From Coniella vitis (Eukaryota > Ascomycota > Sordariomycetes > Diaporthales > Schizoparmaceae), in NCBI GenBank assembly GCA_011317545.1, contig WUJK01000003.1, positions 1,116,001 through 1,180,000 of the forward strand: 64,000 bases of DNA, given 5' to 3'. The position numbers were made by a program, and so were the translations under genes. Shown piece after piece: positions 36,568 through 46,994 of this stretch (the stretch's first letter is position 1; each line of letters starts with the position of its first letter). The notes under the pieces were generated by a model. It was given only the letters and a program-made list of their open reading frames with translations, ran no database searches and was not told the origin of the DNA.

Positions 36568-36609
<42 letters not shown>
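36568..36609 (+). repeat. Poly-T run of 42 bases
   Basis: The longest homopolymer in the window, in gene-free sequence between the cellobiose dehydrogenase gene and the oxygenase relic. Its true length may differ because homopolymers of this size are hard to sequence and copy. Confidence 0.85.
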
Positions 36610-36610
<1 letters not shown>

Positions 36611-37239
36611 ATGGCCAGCGCATCGATACTTCTTTTTCACGGCCCTATTCGTCGGCTGCAAAGACCAAACAGTCCTCTTTTGAGCCGCCAATCTCATCTC
36701 GCTACCTCTTGTCCCGCCAGACTATTGCCGTTATTGTAAACGCTTGGCCCCCCATGGATCCATATGTATACGAGCAATCCGCGCCTGTGGAGACTCGGGC
36801 GAACGTCTACATAGTATACGCCGTAGATCCATATATGGGCTTGAGTGGACTCGACACATGGTGCGCGAGGGCACTATGCAAGACCACCTTCAATATGCAT
36901 AACTCTGTTATCTCCATACATTGATTTTGTCGCTTCTCTCTGCTCTGTGGCCACATCTGTGTTCGTTCTGCTGCTTCTTGGGGGGTGGTCTCGATATTGG
37001 AACGGCGCACCTCATCTTGCTATAGTCCTTTTTGCCGAATAATCGTCGTCGCATCGTTAGTAGGGCGGGTCCGTCTGGCTTGCACAGGCGGGGAGATGCA
37101 CTCAATGAGAGAGGTTCGGTCAGTGGTGACAAATGTACGGGGATCGAGGAGCGCGCTTTGGTCACTGCTTTGGTTCTTCCTGCTGCTGCTGCTGCTGCTG
37201 CTGCTCGGTAGTCTGGGTAGAGTTGAACATGTATCGGTG

Positions 37240-37999
37240 TCTGATGAATGGAGAATTCTGTCCAAAGCAAATGAGAAAAGAGACCCGGTATGTTTGCTCC
37301 ATGACGGATGTTGTGGACAGTGGCCCACGGAGAACGAACCACTCGAGACGTGTGCCATACTAATACGAGCAGAACAATACGCTCCGCCGCGTACCAACAT
37401 AGGAAAACCCCCCCCCAAAAAAAAGAAAAAGAAAAGGAATAAAACACAGAAAGAGTCCTTTGGCTGACCGTTGCTCCACCGCATCGACAAATCACCGACG
37501 TTCATGGCCAAGGCCCCCTCGATAGGGGCAGCATGGACAAGATCCTGGAAGAGCAGTGTGATGGAGCCCCAGTCGGTGTGCGCCGGTCTGTGTGGGCCAT
37601 GCTGTTTGTTGGTTGACAGTTTTTCTGTTTCGATGGCCGGATCGTGTGAGGAGGCAGAGCTGGCTGTTGTGGCCGCTGTGGCCGATGTGGTGGCGCAGGA
37701 TATACTCTTCCACTTCTGACACTTATCCTTCCTTGTTCTTCTTCTTCTTCTTCTTCTTGTAAACGCCCGAAACCCAGGCAGCACCTCCTCAGACACCCAC
37801 TGGTTCGGGCTGCCTTGTTGGTCATACTGCGATTCCTTTTTCTTTTACCAGACCAGGCTAGGAGTATCCGCGGTGGATATCCGGACCGGGCGGGGTGTGA
37901 GGGGCGAGCATCTTTTAGGTCCGGAGGAAAGGCCAAAGAGGCGTTGGGGGACCAGGAGAAGGCTTGTTTTTGAGGAGGGTGTCAGAGAGGCCGTGGTTG

Positions 38000-38003
<4 letters not shown>
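37240..38003 (-). pseudogene. Broken 2-oxoglutarate/Fe(II) dioxygenase (isopenicillin N synthase-like)
   Basis: Several blocks of a fungal 2OG-Fe(II) oxygenase appear in the right order on the minus strand but in different frames. HNHGLSDTLL (from 38001) runs to KMLAPHTPPGPDIHRGYS with a TAA at 37917 and a TAG at 37860. QYDQQGSPNQWVSEEVLPGF (from 37829) is in a second frame, after a TGA at 37824 in the first. EVEEYILRHH is in a third frame near 37715. AHTDWGSITLLFQD, with the iron-binding HxD, and APIEGALAMNVGDLSMRWSNG (shown in part: APIEGALAMNVGD, then LSMRWSNG) are back in the second frame. Pieces like HTSRVV and TYRVSFLICF follow near 37250-37350. CAT (minus strand), GAA and CAG repeats sit at several breaks. 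The domain identity is well supported; loss of function is inferred, and assembly error cannot be excluded. Confidence 0.7.
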
Positions 38004-38032
<29 letters not shown>

Positions 38033-38890
38033 GGAAGAAGAATGATGGTCTGAATGTTTCTGCGTAGAGTGATCATGCTGATGTCCCTGCGTCCTTGGAG
38101 TTTTCTTGTTTCTGAATAAAGTAATTACTGTTGTCGGGTATAAGAGGTTGACGCCAATGTGCCAGGGCTATTGGTTCGTAAGTATCTATGGCATGGCCAC
38201 CTCTGTCCGCGTCAAAAGACCCTGAAGCTTGATCAAGCCAGAATGAAGCAGGACGACGGGATGAGAAGGCGGGCGAAAGTCCGCGAAAGTTGAGCTGCAT
38301 TTGGATGATGAACTGCATTTGCCTTTGAACGTACACTCACGCCCCACGACAAGATAACGTCACATCTGCCGAGGGGCATCGTTATCAAAAAGATATGTCG
38401 TCCGCCCAGTTCCCCCGGGTTTGCAAGCCAACCAACAGACATGAAGACTGGAGAGTTAAGCCCGCGTATTGTGTGATATCGTACCTCTGGCAAGCGCTTT
38501 ATGAATTGTTGCCCTTGCCTTGGTCCTCTGAGCACTTGAGTGGTTACTACTCTCTAGTTGAGCAATTATCGAAGTTGCGGAGGTTGGAACGAGACAGGCA
38601 AGGAAATATGTATTGTCTTTCAGACTCTTGACCATTAGTGTCCACCCAGCAAGATCAGTCCCGAATGAGAATGCCAATGAGTAAAAGTCCTGTGAGCCAG
38701 AGAGAAAGTAGTAAAATGAGTGTCTTGTATGTGTCGAAGTCTTGAGTACATCAAAAAGTAAAGTAAATGTCGGTATTCAAGTCGGACTGCGTACAGAATA
38801 TAACCCTAACCCTCTTCTTGCTTCCTGGTGGTTATTTTGAGGATGCAGCTTTCACATGCCGAGTGTTTAGTTATACCGCTTCATTGTTTT

Positions 38891-38929
<39 letters not shown>

Positions 38930-40345
38930 GGACGGGGACTTTCTTCGCAACCAGTGCCTTGTATTTTGGACACAGACATTACGCCAAGTGCGATAATGTG
39001 AACAAGTTGAATGCCGAAACTGCTCTGCTGGCCCAGGACATCCACTCAACATGGACTGGGGCCACATCCGCAGATATCGATTGTACTTACACAATCCGTC
39101 GGTGCTGATGCGGGTGGAGGACCTTCACGAGCCGTACACCGTTCATCCCATCCGAAAGGCACGTGGAATGATGATCTGCAAAATTTGGGGCGAAACCCCA
39201 TGTGGGTGAGCAATAAACGGCCCGCCAAGATAGAGTTAATAGTATCTTGACATTCAAACTGCTACAAGAGAATATCCAGACGAATTACTTTTTTCACAAA
39301 CTGCTCTTGGTCAGCTAGGTAGTCGTCTTGGACAGTTGAAGGGTTGTTAGACGATGCCAAGTAAACCCCCTCGGATGTCCCTCATCCTGAACTACGTGAA
39401 TTGGTGTTCACGACGGGTGATTCTGGATATTATATCGTTCTGCACATACACAATGCTTTGACAGTCTTTCCTCGCTCACATCTATCAATATGGCTTACGA
39501 GGATCTAGCAAACAAATCGAATAATACATGGTCGAAGAAGGTTGGCCCAAATAAGGTTTTGCCAATGCCATTCTGAGACTGTGCCCGTGTCAGTCACCAC
39601 TTGGCCACGGCTCTACATGGAACAGAATAATCTGGGGCCTTGACCAATGGCCAGACAAGCCTGAAGAGTAACGCTCCTGTCAACAACTAATAAGCATGCC
39701 TTGCACTTGATCACGGCCGTCTCCTGAGTTGCATGCGCCGTGGTCCGCCCATTGTCGTGCGTCGAAAAGCAAAACTCACCTCCCGACGACATGCACGTGT
39801 GCGTGTTTCTCTTGGCACGTCTTGGTGTGTCCGGCGCAGGGTGGCACAGCCTTGATTTGTGTCCCTTTTCTTTGGAAAACCGCACATGGACCTGACTCAA
39901 CACATGGACCTGATAATTACAACTTCGTCTTGGCGGGCGAGAAAGGCCCTTTTTGAGTTCATATTGAGGGTATTCAATGGTCATGCAATCGGGGAACCGT
40001 TGAAAGCTTAATCTTGTGGATAGAATCGTGCGGGTGGCTGCAATTTTGTATGTACTGGCAGAACGTTTGTTCAGTTCACGAAGCGAAGGAATACAAATTA
40101 AATACTCGAGAGGTCTTTCTTGACTTGACTTCTCACGACAACATCCCAATCATCATCAACTCAAGCCTCTTGGAGCACTCCCCAGCTCTTGTCGTTCATT
40201 TTTCCTGTGATTTCCAAAGTCCAAGTCTTTCGTTTTTCTTCTTCTTCTTCAAACAAACTCCTACAGTCGTTACAACGGTTCTTTGCACGTTTAAGCTGAT
40301 CCCTCCGAGTCAAGCCGTCTCTATTATTCTGTACATCTTTACAAA
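38004..40345. other. Gene-free stretch with ATG and TA microsatellites
   Basis: An ATG repeat at about 38001-38030 begins at the edge of the oxygenase relic. AACCCTAACCCT at 38802-38813 is two units of the telomere repeat. A TA run lies at 38898-38926. Sequence just before 40346 is CT-rich and is the leader of the secreted-protein gene. Open frames here lack protein-like features. Confidence 0.5.
38898..38926. repeat. TA dinucleotide run
   Basis: About 14 TA units in gene-free sequence, 85 bp after the telomere-like repeat. Confidence 0.85.
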
Positions 40346-41177
40346 ATGTTCAAAGCCTGTGTCCTGTTCTCCCTCCTGGCCATCAGCCAAGCCTCTCCGG
40401 CCCCCAAGGTGCTGGGCTACGACGACGTCGTCTTGCTCCGCGAAGACGGCCCCATCGTGATGAAGAAGTGGGATTACCAATTCCAAGAGGACAGGCGCGC
40501 CGTGCAAGAGCGCAACGCACACCTCGCCCGTGTCGCTGCCGCCAACAACGCCGCCGAGCAAGCCAGCTCGCAACTGGACACGCGCGGTTGCGAGGAGAGC
40601 ACCGAGGTGCAGGTCCTGAGCGATACCAAGTTCAGCAACTGGGACGTGGTCATGTCTCCTGTCATTAAGAATACGGGTGCTGGCGCGACGGTCGCAGTCA
40701 CTCAGGGCTACTCGATCAGCAATTCCGTTGAGGTAAAGATATTTCTTTTTTTCTTTTTTCTTTTTTTCCCTCCTCTTATTCTTGCCTATTCTGCACATAT
40801 ATTCACACGCTTACAACAAACACACACACACACACACACAGGTATCCACGTCTGTCGAAGCCAGCCTCGAAAGCTTCCTGTCCACCTCCCTGTCCATCAC
40901 CGTTGGCGAGTCGTGGACCAGCACAGACGAGGAGACATTCACCTTTGACGTCCCCGCGGGCGAGTACGGCGTGGTGGTGAGCAACCCGCTGACGCGCCGC
41001 GTCACGGGCAATGTGCTCTCCGGGTGCACCGACAGCCCCACGTCGACGCCCTTCCAGTCCGACTCGTACACGAGCCAGACGTACCAGCACTTGTCGTGGG
41101 TCACGGGCGTGATTACTATTTGCAACAGCACACAGTACCCTATCCCCTACTGTATCGGTAGCGGCACCCACTCTTAG
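40346..41177 (+). CDS. Small secreted effector-like protein
   Basis: Two exons, 40346-40732 and 40842-41177, give 240 residues. The intron is 109 nt and ends in a CA repeat directly before the acceptor. A signal peptide (MFKACVLFSLLAISQASP) is followed by a conserved-looking YDDVVLLREDGPIVMKKW block, a variable Ala/Glu-rich stretch, and a beta-rich domain with four Cys (RGCEES, LSGCTDS, ITICNST, PYCIGSG). The composition and blocks such as VQVLSDTKFSNWDVVMSP and LTRRVTGNVLSGC resemble the fungal secreted family annotated as Celp0028 effector-like proteins. That assignment is from memory of the family pattern, not from a search. The function of this family is not known to me. Frame is kept at phase 0 across the intron. 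Confidence 0.75.
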
Positions 41178-42793
41178 AAGAATCGGGGCAAGGGGCGGTG
41201 GTGGTGGTGGTGGTGGTGTGGAGGGCGAGAAGAAAAAGGGGCTGGGAAAGGGAGAGGGAGGGGTGATGGCCATGTTTGAAGGGAAGTGTATATTTGACAA
41301 GTGTCGTTACATGTTTTATACCGCGAGAGAGCGCTTCTGCTTTGCACTCTGGAGACATACAGTCCATATGAGGCGTAAATACAAGCCTGATATCAATGTA
41401 TTGATGAGTCCTGATCATCGTCATATCTCGCAACTCCACTACTGTCTGCAAATGTACTACATCCTTCTTTATTCTCCTAATCTCTGCTTCGTAATTGGAA
41501 GAGACGTTATCACGCGTCTGCATTTAGATGACAGATCACTACTCAAGGAGTGTGGGTGCAGACTTTTGTCCTTAACGCCCATCCATACAAGTATACTTAC
41601 TACTCTTCCGCACAATTCAGCGTTTCTAGAGTCTCGTGGGATACAAGCAGCCTGCGCTGCTTCAGGCAATAGTGTGGCATCTACAATCACAGACAAAATA
41701 CCATTCTCAAGCCCAATAAGACTCCCTTTCAGGTGGTGTACGAAGAGGACTACTAGCCTGCAAAAAGAAGGTAACAGTCAAGCAATGGTCAGACGCGGTT
41801 TGAGTGTCTGCGAATCAGACAGATCAGAATTGCATTGACTTTGCCAGACTAATGACGGAGTAACAAACAATCCCTGGCTGTTTGTTGGTCCACGGTTTCA
41901 GAGTCCACAAGAGGATATAGGGTTATATTGTGCGCGTTACTTTATCTGAGCGTCCAATGGATACCAAATTCCAGAACCATCAAAGTGTCACACCCTCTTT
42001 CTTTGTGTTGGTCACCTTCACGGAGAAAAAAGCAGTCAGCCATTACGGAAACACGCTGCCGAGGATATATGCACAATGAACGCATCCGCCAAATGGCTTA
42101 CACGGCACTTGATATAAGCTATATTCCACAGCTTCCTCTTTCCCACAAGCCCACAACTATCATCAGCCTTGGAAAGCCTCACATGAGCCAGCCTGTGACT
42201 TGGTCATGGCCAGCTTCTTCGCAGCCAAGAAAGCCGAGCATATCACTTCTACCAAGGAGAATGCACGCACATTGCTGCTGGAGGCAATGGGCGAGCAGTC
42301 ACTTGTGAAACACATACAGAGAACCATGCTGCTTTACCGAACTCCAGATATATCATCTTGGTGACGGTTCCGTGAGCCTGATTCGGTCTAGTTATCCTTG
42401 CCCATCCCTTCTTCTTCTTCTTCTTCTCTGCTGTGTATTTTTTGCTCTGGTATCGAGTTCGTGGTATAGCATGTGCGGTCCGTATGTGTGTATGCGATCT
42501 GCGAATGTGAGTGTGCATATTTGACAGAGTACAAATCTGAGGATGGTCTGGAGTATTTATTCTCTGCTAGCAGAGGCCATACCGGTGAAGGCTTTCTCTG
42601 ATGGCACATGTATCCAAGGAACTGGCAAAGATCTTGAAAGAGTATAAATACTAGAATGGCCTGCCTTGCTATTCCTTAACTTTGTGGTTCAACATCTAGC
42701 CATAATAGAAGGACCATTCACAGACCTATATACTGTTTTACCCCCTTCCTTTCACTCGAGAAACCCAACAAAAAGAGAGAAAGAAAGAAAGAA
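41178..42793. other. Intergenic: 3' region and GH7 promoter
   Basis: A GGT run at 41198-41218 follows the stop of the secreted protein. Bases 41300-42600 have no credible gene; a TTC run lies at 42410-42427. The last 200 bp are the GH7 promoter, with a TATA box listed separately. Confidence 0.5.
42643..42650 (+). promoter_or_regulatory. TATA box of the GH7 gene
   Basis: TATAAATA lies 144-151 bp before the GH7 start codon, a normal position for a highly expressed fungal secreted-enzyme gene. Confidence 0.55.
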
Positions 42794-44139
42794 ATGCACG
42801 CCAAACCACTCGTGACGTGCGGCGGCCTCCTCCTGGCCCTCGTCCACGCCCAACAACCCGGCACCATCACGCCCGAAGTCCACCCGCTGCTGCCCACCAG
42901 GAAATGCACCACCGCCGGCGGCTGCACCGTGCAAAACACCTCGGTCGTCCTCGACTTTGGCTTCCGCTGGCTGCACACGGCAAGCGGCGCCTCCTGCACC
43001 ACAGCCACGGGGGCGCTCAACACGACCCTCTGCCCAGACGAGCCCACCTGCGCCGCAAACTGCGTCGTCGAGGGCGCAAACTACACCGCCGCGGGCGTCA
43101 GCACCACCTCCAGCGGAGCCATGACCCTGCGGCAGTACGTCAACTCTTCTTCTTCTTCTGTCACTCATGGCGGTGGTGGCGGTGGTGACAGTGGGGGCGT
43201 GGTGGTAACCTCGGCCTCGCCGCGCGTCTACCTCCTCAACAACACCAGCCAGGACTACGTCCTCCTGCAGCTGCTCGGCCAGGAGCTCTCGTTCGACGTC
43301 GACGTCTCGGCGCTGCCCTGCGGCGAGAACGGCGCGCTGTACCTCGTCGAGATGAGCGCCTCGGGCGGCCGCAACCGGCACCAGACGGGCGGCGCGGCGT
43401 ACGGCGCAGGCTACTGCGACGCGCAGTGCCCCGTCGGGGTGCTGTTTCGCAACGGCGGCGGCGCGGGCTCCTGCTGCAACGAGATGGACATCCTCGAGAG
43501 CAACAGCCGCGCGGCGGCCTTCACGCCGCACCCGTGCGCTGCGGACGCGACGCGCTGCGACAGGAGCGGGTGTGGGTTCAACGCGTACGCGCTGGGCCAC
43601 CATGGCTACTGGGCGCCGGGGAGCACAGGCACGCTGGATACGAGCAGGCCGTTCACGGCGACGACGCGGTTTGTGACGGGCGACGGGACGCGGACGGGCG
43701 CGCTGAGCCGCATCGAGAGGGTGTATCGCCAGGGGAACGCGGTGGTGCCGAGCGCGGTCGCGGGCCCGGCGGGGGACTCGATCAATGCGACGTGGTGTGC
43801 GGCCGAGGATGGCAGTGCGGCCGGGTTTGGGAATCTCGAGACCGTGGGCCAGGCGCTGGGGCGTGGGATGGTGCTTGCGTTTAGTATCTGGAACGATGCT
43901 TCTCGTGGGTTCATCATCTTCTTCTTCTTTCTTCTCCTTTCTCCTTCCACGGGGCTCGTTTTTGCTAACGATTGTTGTTGTTGTCTACAGAATTCATGGA
44001 CTGGCTGGATCAAGGGAGCAACGGCCCTTGCAACAACACGGCGGGAGACCCGAGCGTGATCAAGGCCAACTATCCCACGACGCACGTTGTCTTTTCCAAT
44101 ATCAGGTGGGGGGATATTGGCTCGACTGTGGCTGCTTGA
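42794..44139 (+). CDS. GH7 glycoside hydrolase (endoglucanase or cellobiohydrolase)
   Basis: This is a secreted retaining glycosidase that cleaves beta-1,4-glucan. Exon 1 (42794-43904) and exon 2 (43991-44139) are joined across an 86-nt intron, giving 419 residues. A signal peptide (about 1-19) precedes QPGTITPEVHPLL, the typical GH7 mature start. Family blocks are SFDVDVSALPCGENGALYL, GAGYCDAQCP and the catalytic segment NEMDILESNS with Glu230 (nucleophile), Asp232 and Glu235 (acid/base). In most members that segment reads EMDIWEAN or EMDIFEAN, so this copy is unusual. A Ser/Gly insertion (about 118-135) interrupts a surface loop. There is no C-terminal linker or CBM1. The total length and absence of some tunnel-loop sequence favour an endoglucanase, with moderate certainty. 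It is convergent with GH28. Confidence 0.9.
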
Positions 44140-44655
44140 CAGCCTTGTACTCGTGCTGTTGTTGTGTATACGAGGGACGTTCGTAGGACTCTTGTTCTGT
44201 CGATAACGAAGGCAATGTCAACATCGTTTGGTTCTTCTTTCCATCGTTCATGTATATACTTTCTGCCTGTATATGTAGATTTATAGTATGATTCGGTGTA
44301 TTAGAAGGAGGCTATCTATAAACGAGTTCAACGGCACTCTGGTTGGTGCAGTTTGGCGTGCTATTCCAACCTTGACAACCAGTCTCGCTCAGTTGAAGAT
44401 GCTCAGATATTGTATAAAGAACGATATAGGAAATGCTGGCCTGGTCATACTATCTGAGCCATCGATGGGTTACAAAGCCACCAGTGAATGCATCACGTCT
44501 CAAAAAGAGAACAGGTAAAGAATGGACATGGAAACACAGACGGCCAGCCAACTACTTTGTGCATGGTGGAATCATCATATACGACACAGAAAAGGTCAAG
44601 CCTCCATCCACTTGAACCACTACTCGTTTTCTCTCCACACCAGCCACGAACAGTT
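44140..44655. other. Convergent intergenic region GH7/GH28
   Basis: The two genes end toward each other across 516 bp, so this must hold both 3' untranslated regions and terminators. I see no gene. Confidence 0.6.
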
Positions 44656-45820
44656 TCAACCGCTCGCGCCGCTGGTGCAAGTCACGCCCAGGTCGCTGGG
44701 CGTGTTGGCGCACAGATACGCAGCCGTGCCGCTGCCAGCCTCGACCGTCATGTTTGACAGCACAATGCCACAGGTGCCACCCGCCGGGCAGTCGATGTTG
44801 GCAACAGCCGGCGCGTACGCGGTGCTGGTGGTGCCCGAGTAGCCCGAGACGACGATATCGGTCAGCTGCGCGGTGCTGGGGTTCTCGGCGCAGTACGTCG
44901 CGTCGTCGCCGCCGCCGTAGCAGCTCTGCACCTGGAAGGCATAGTCCGAGTGGTCGACGACGAAGCCGGTAAAGGTCACGTTGGAGACGGCGGCAGCGCC
45001 GTAGGCTGAGCCGCCCGGGTACAGCTTGATGCCCGACGCCTTGGCCGAGTTGATCATGGTGGCGCCGCTGACGTAGGTGTTGGCCACCGTGTCGGTGCTG
45101 CCGGCCTTGGAGCCCAGGCTGCCCACGCTGATGCCGTGGCTGCCGTTGCAGCTGATGTCGTGGACCTCGACGTAGCTGGCGCCCGGCTTGAAGGCCACGC
45201 AGTCGTCGTCGTTGATGACCGTCGCGCCGCGGATCGTCACGTACGTGGACTCGCCAATGTCCCAGCCGTCGGTGTTCTTGGCGGCGTTCTCGCTTGTGCT
45301 GACGGCCGTCAAGGTGATGTCCCTGTAGGCGACGTTGGAGGAGCCGCCCGTCGACGAGTGGAAGACGTTGGGCGCGTTCTGGAAAACGAGGTTGGCGATG
45401 CGCACGTCGGAGCTGCCGTCGACGGAAAAGAGCGTCGGGCGGTCGTACGACGAGTCCGCGGCAAACAGGTCCCACGAGGCCTGGCCGTTGCCGTCAAAGA
45501 CGCCCGAGCCGGTGGCGGAAGTGACCGTCAGGCCTGTGATGTCCTTGGCCAGGAAGACGGCCGCGACGCCGTTCCAGTAGTCGGTGTCGTCCGACACGAG
45601 CAGCGTGCCCTCGACTTGCAGCGTGCAGCCCGAGCACCCGTCGAAGCTCAGTTGCGAGTTGATGTAGTATGTCGAGCCGGCGGGAATGACAATGGTGCCC
45701 GAGGCACATTCTGCAAGGGCCGACTCGATGGCCGGCGTGTCGTCGGTCGAGCTGCTTCCTCCTGCGGCGGGTGTGCAGGCCGAGGCGTCAGTCGAGTCGG
45801 TGGTTGCAGATCCAGTTGCG

Positions 45821-45872
<52 letters not shown>

Positions 45873-46029
45873 CAGATGATGCAGATGCCGTCGTGGAGAT
45901 TGAGGAGATGTCTTGGCCGTTTCCAGGCCCTGAGCCAGCACAGCCGCCGTGTGAGCGTGGCCACGCGTGCGCTGGCTTGGCCGAGGCATAGGCTGCGCTC
46001 ACTGCAACCAAAGCCGCGGAGAAGTGCAT
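44656..46029 (-). CDS. GH28 pectinase, exo-type (exopolygalacturonase or xylogalacturonan hydrolase)
   Basis: This is a secreted inverting hydrolase acting on pectin, with a right-handed beta-helix fold. The single exon gives 457 residues. A signal peptide (MHFSAALVAVSAAYASA) is followed by a low-complexity Ser/Ala/Thr stretch (about 41-80) coded partly by GCA/GCT repeats. The active-site motifs are NTDGWD (252-257), DDD (274-276) and GSHG (296-299), supplying the three Asp and the His of the family. The fourth motif, usually RIK, reads GIK (333-335). The NGSHGISVGSLG form of the third motif and its spacing favour exo-acting members over endo-polygalacturonases. The start is the first in-frame ATG. 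Substrate cannot be fixed from sequence. Confidence 0.9.
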
Positions 46030-46303
46030 GTTGATGGTGATAACGGATGGGATGATGATGACGATGGTGATGACGATGAAGAGAAAGAGAAAGGAAAGGA
46101 AATATTTCTGGAATCGTTTGAGCAAATCAGGAAATGCGTTCAAGAATCACCGAGCATATCCACCTGCGAACAAGTGGTGAGAACCGCAACTGTAAACAAA
46201 CATTAGACACGGAAAGGACAGAACTAAAAAGCATATAGAGGCAAGAAAGAGTCAGAGGCTTATGCCATGGCGCGGTGCGAGGTTGTCAAGCTACTATATG
46301 AAT

Positions 46304-46346
<43 letters not shown>

Positions 46347-46994
46347 GCATTGCTTGACAGTTGTACTTGTGCATGGGGATAATACCTCCTGTATCCCATC
46401 CCCTGACCCTTCCAGCTGTTTCACCTTGCTGTTTCCATCAATATATTCGCAGCCGTCGCGGAGCATTACGACGGAATGGTGCCCCATCAATGCGGTAGAA
46501 AGATAGAAACGAGTGCCCATCTGACAACAACAACCACCCCTCTCATTTCCCCTGGACCTTAACTTGTTTTGGCTCATGCGTATCCGGGATCTGCGGTCGC
46601 ACCCACTTGTCATTCGTGGAGTTGAAACGTCGACTTCTTTTTGTCTCAACGACGGACTGGTTCATCCGTTGATGTGCTGCGCTGCGTGGCATGACCGACC
46701 ATGATGGGAAAAGTATATATTTCGTTGATATCGTATGCTCAAACTTAGCTCCTGCTTCCCTATTCATAAACAAAGTTCTGCTTACGCTGCCTATCAAAAG
46801 GGGGCAACTGCTGCGGAGTTTTGTTCAGTAAATCATACCAGCACAGACGTAGTATTAAGCTTATGATTGGCGACTGCTCTTTCAAACACAATGAACCATA
46901 TTGAGAAAGAGAGAAATCCTCGCAGCGGAAAACATGTGGTGGTGACCTTTCCATCACTTGGCATTCTCCCTCTGCTGACAGACCACCCCCAGTT
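46030..46994. other. Intergenic: GH28 promoter side
   Basis: This lies between the GH28 start and the 3' end of the next minus-strand gene. A long AT run sits at 46306-46343. No TATA box closer than that run is convincing. No gene was found. Confidence 0.5.
46306..46343. repeat. AT dinucleotide run
   Basis: About 19 AT units, 280-315 bp upstream of the GH28 start codon, where it could also affect promoter activity. Confidence 0.85.

Larger units (their letters stand above)
33731..37239. other. Gene-free stretch rich in simple repeats
   Basis: About 3.5 kb upstream of the cellobiose dehydrogenase gene. It has purine-rich sequence at 33830-33985, a C-run at 34549-34560, poly-T at 35248-35270, a TA run at about 35871-35890, a G-run at 36058-36067 and the long poly-T at 36568-36609. 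Open frames at 34000-35230 show no recognisable protein features. Confidence 0.5.

Noticed and set aside
44552..45864. Open frames overlapping GH28 in other frames and on the other strand
   Set aside because: They are shadows of a GC-rich gene with all GH28 motifs in its own frame.
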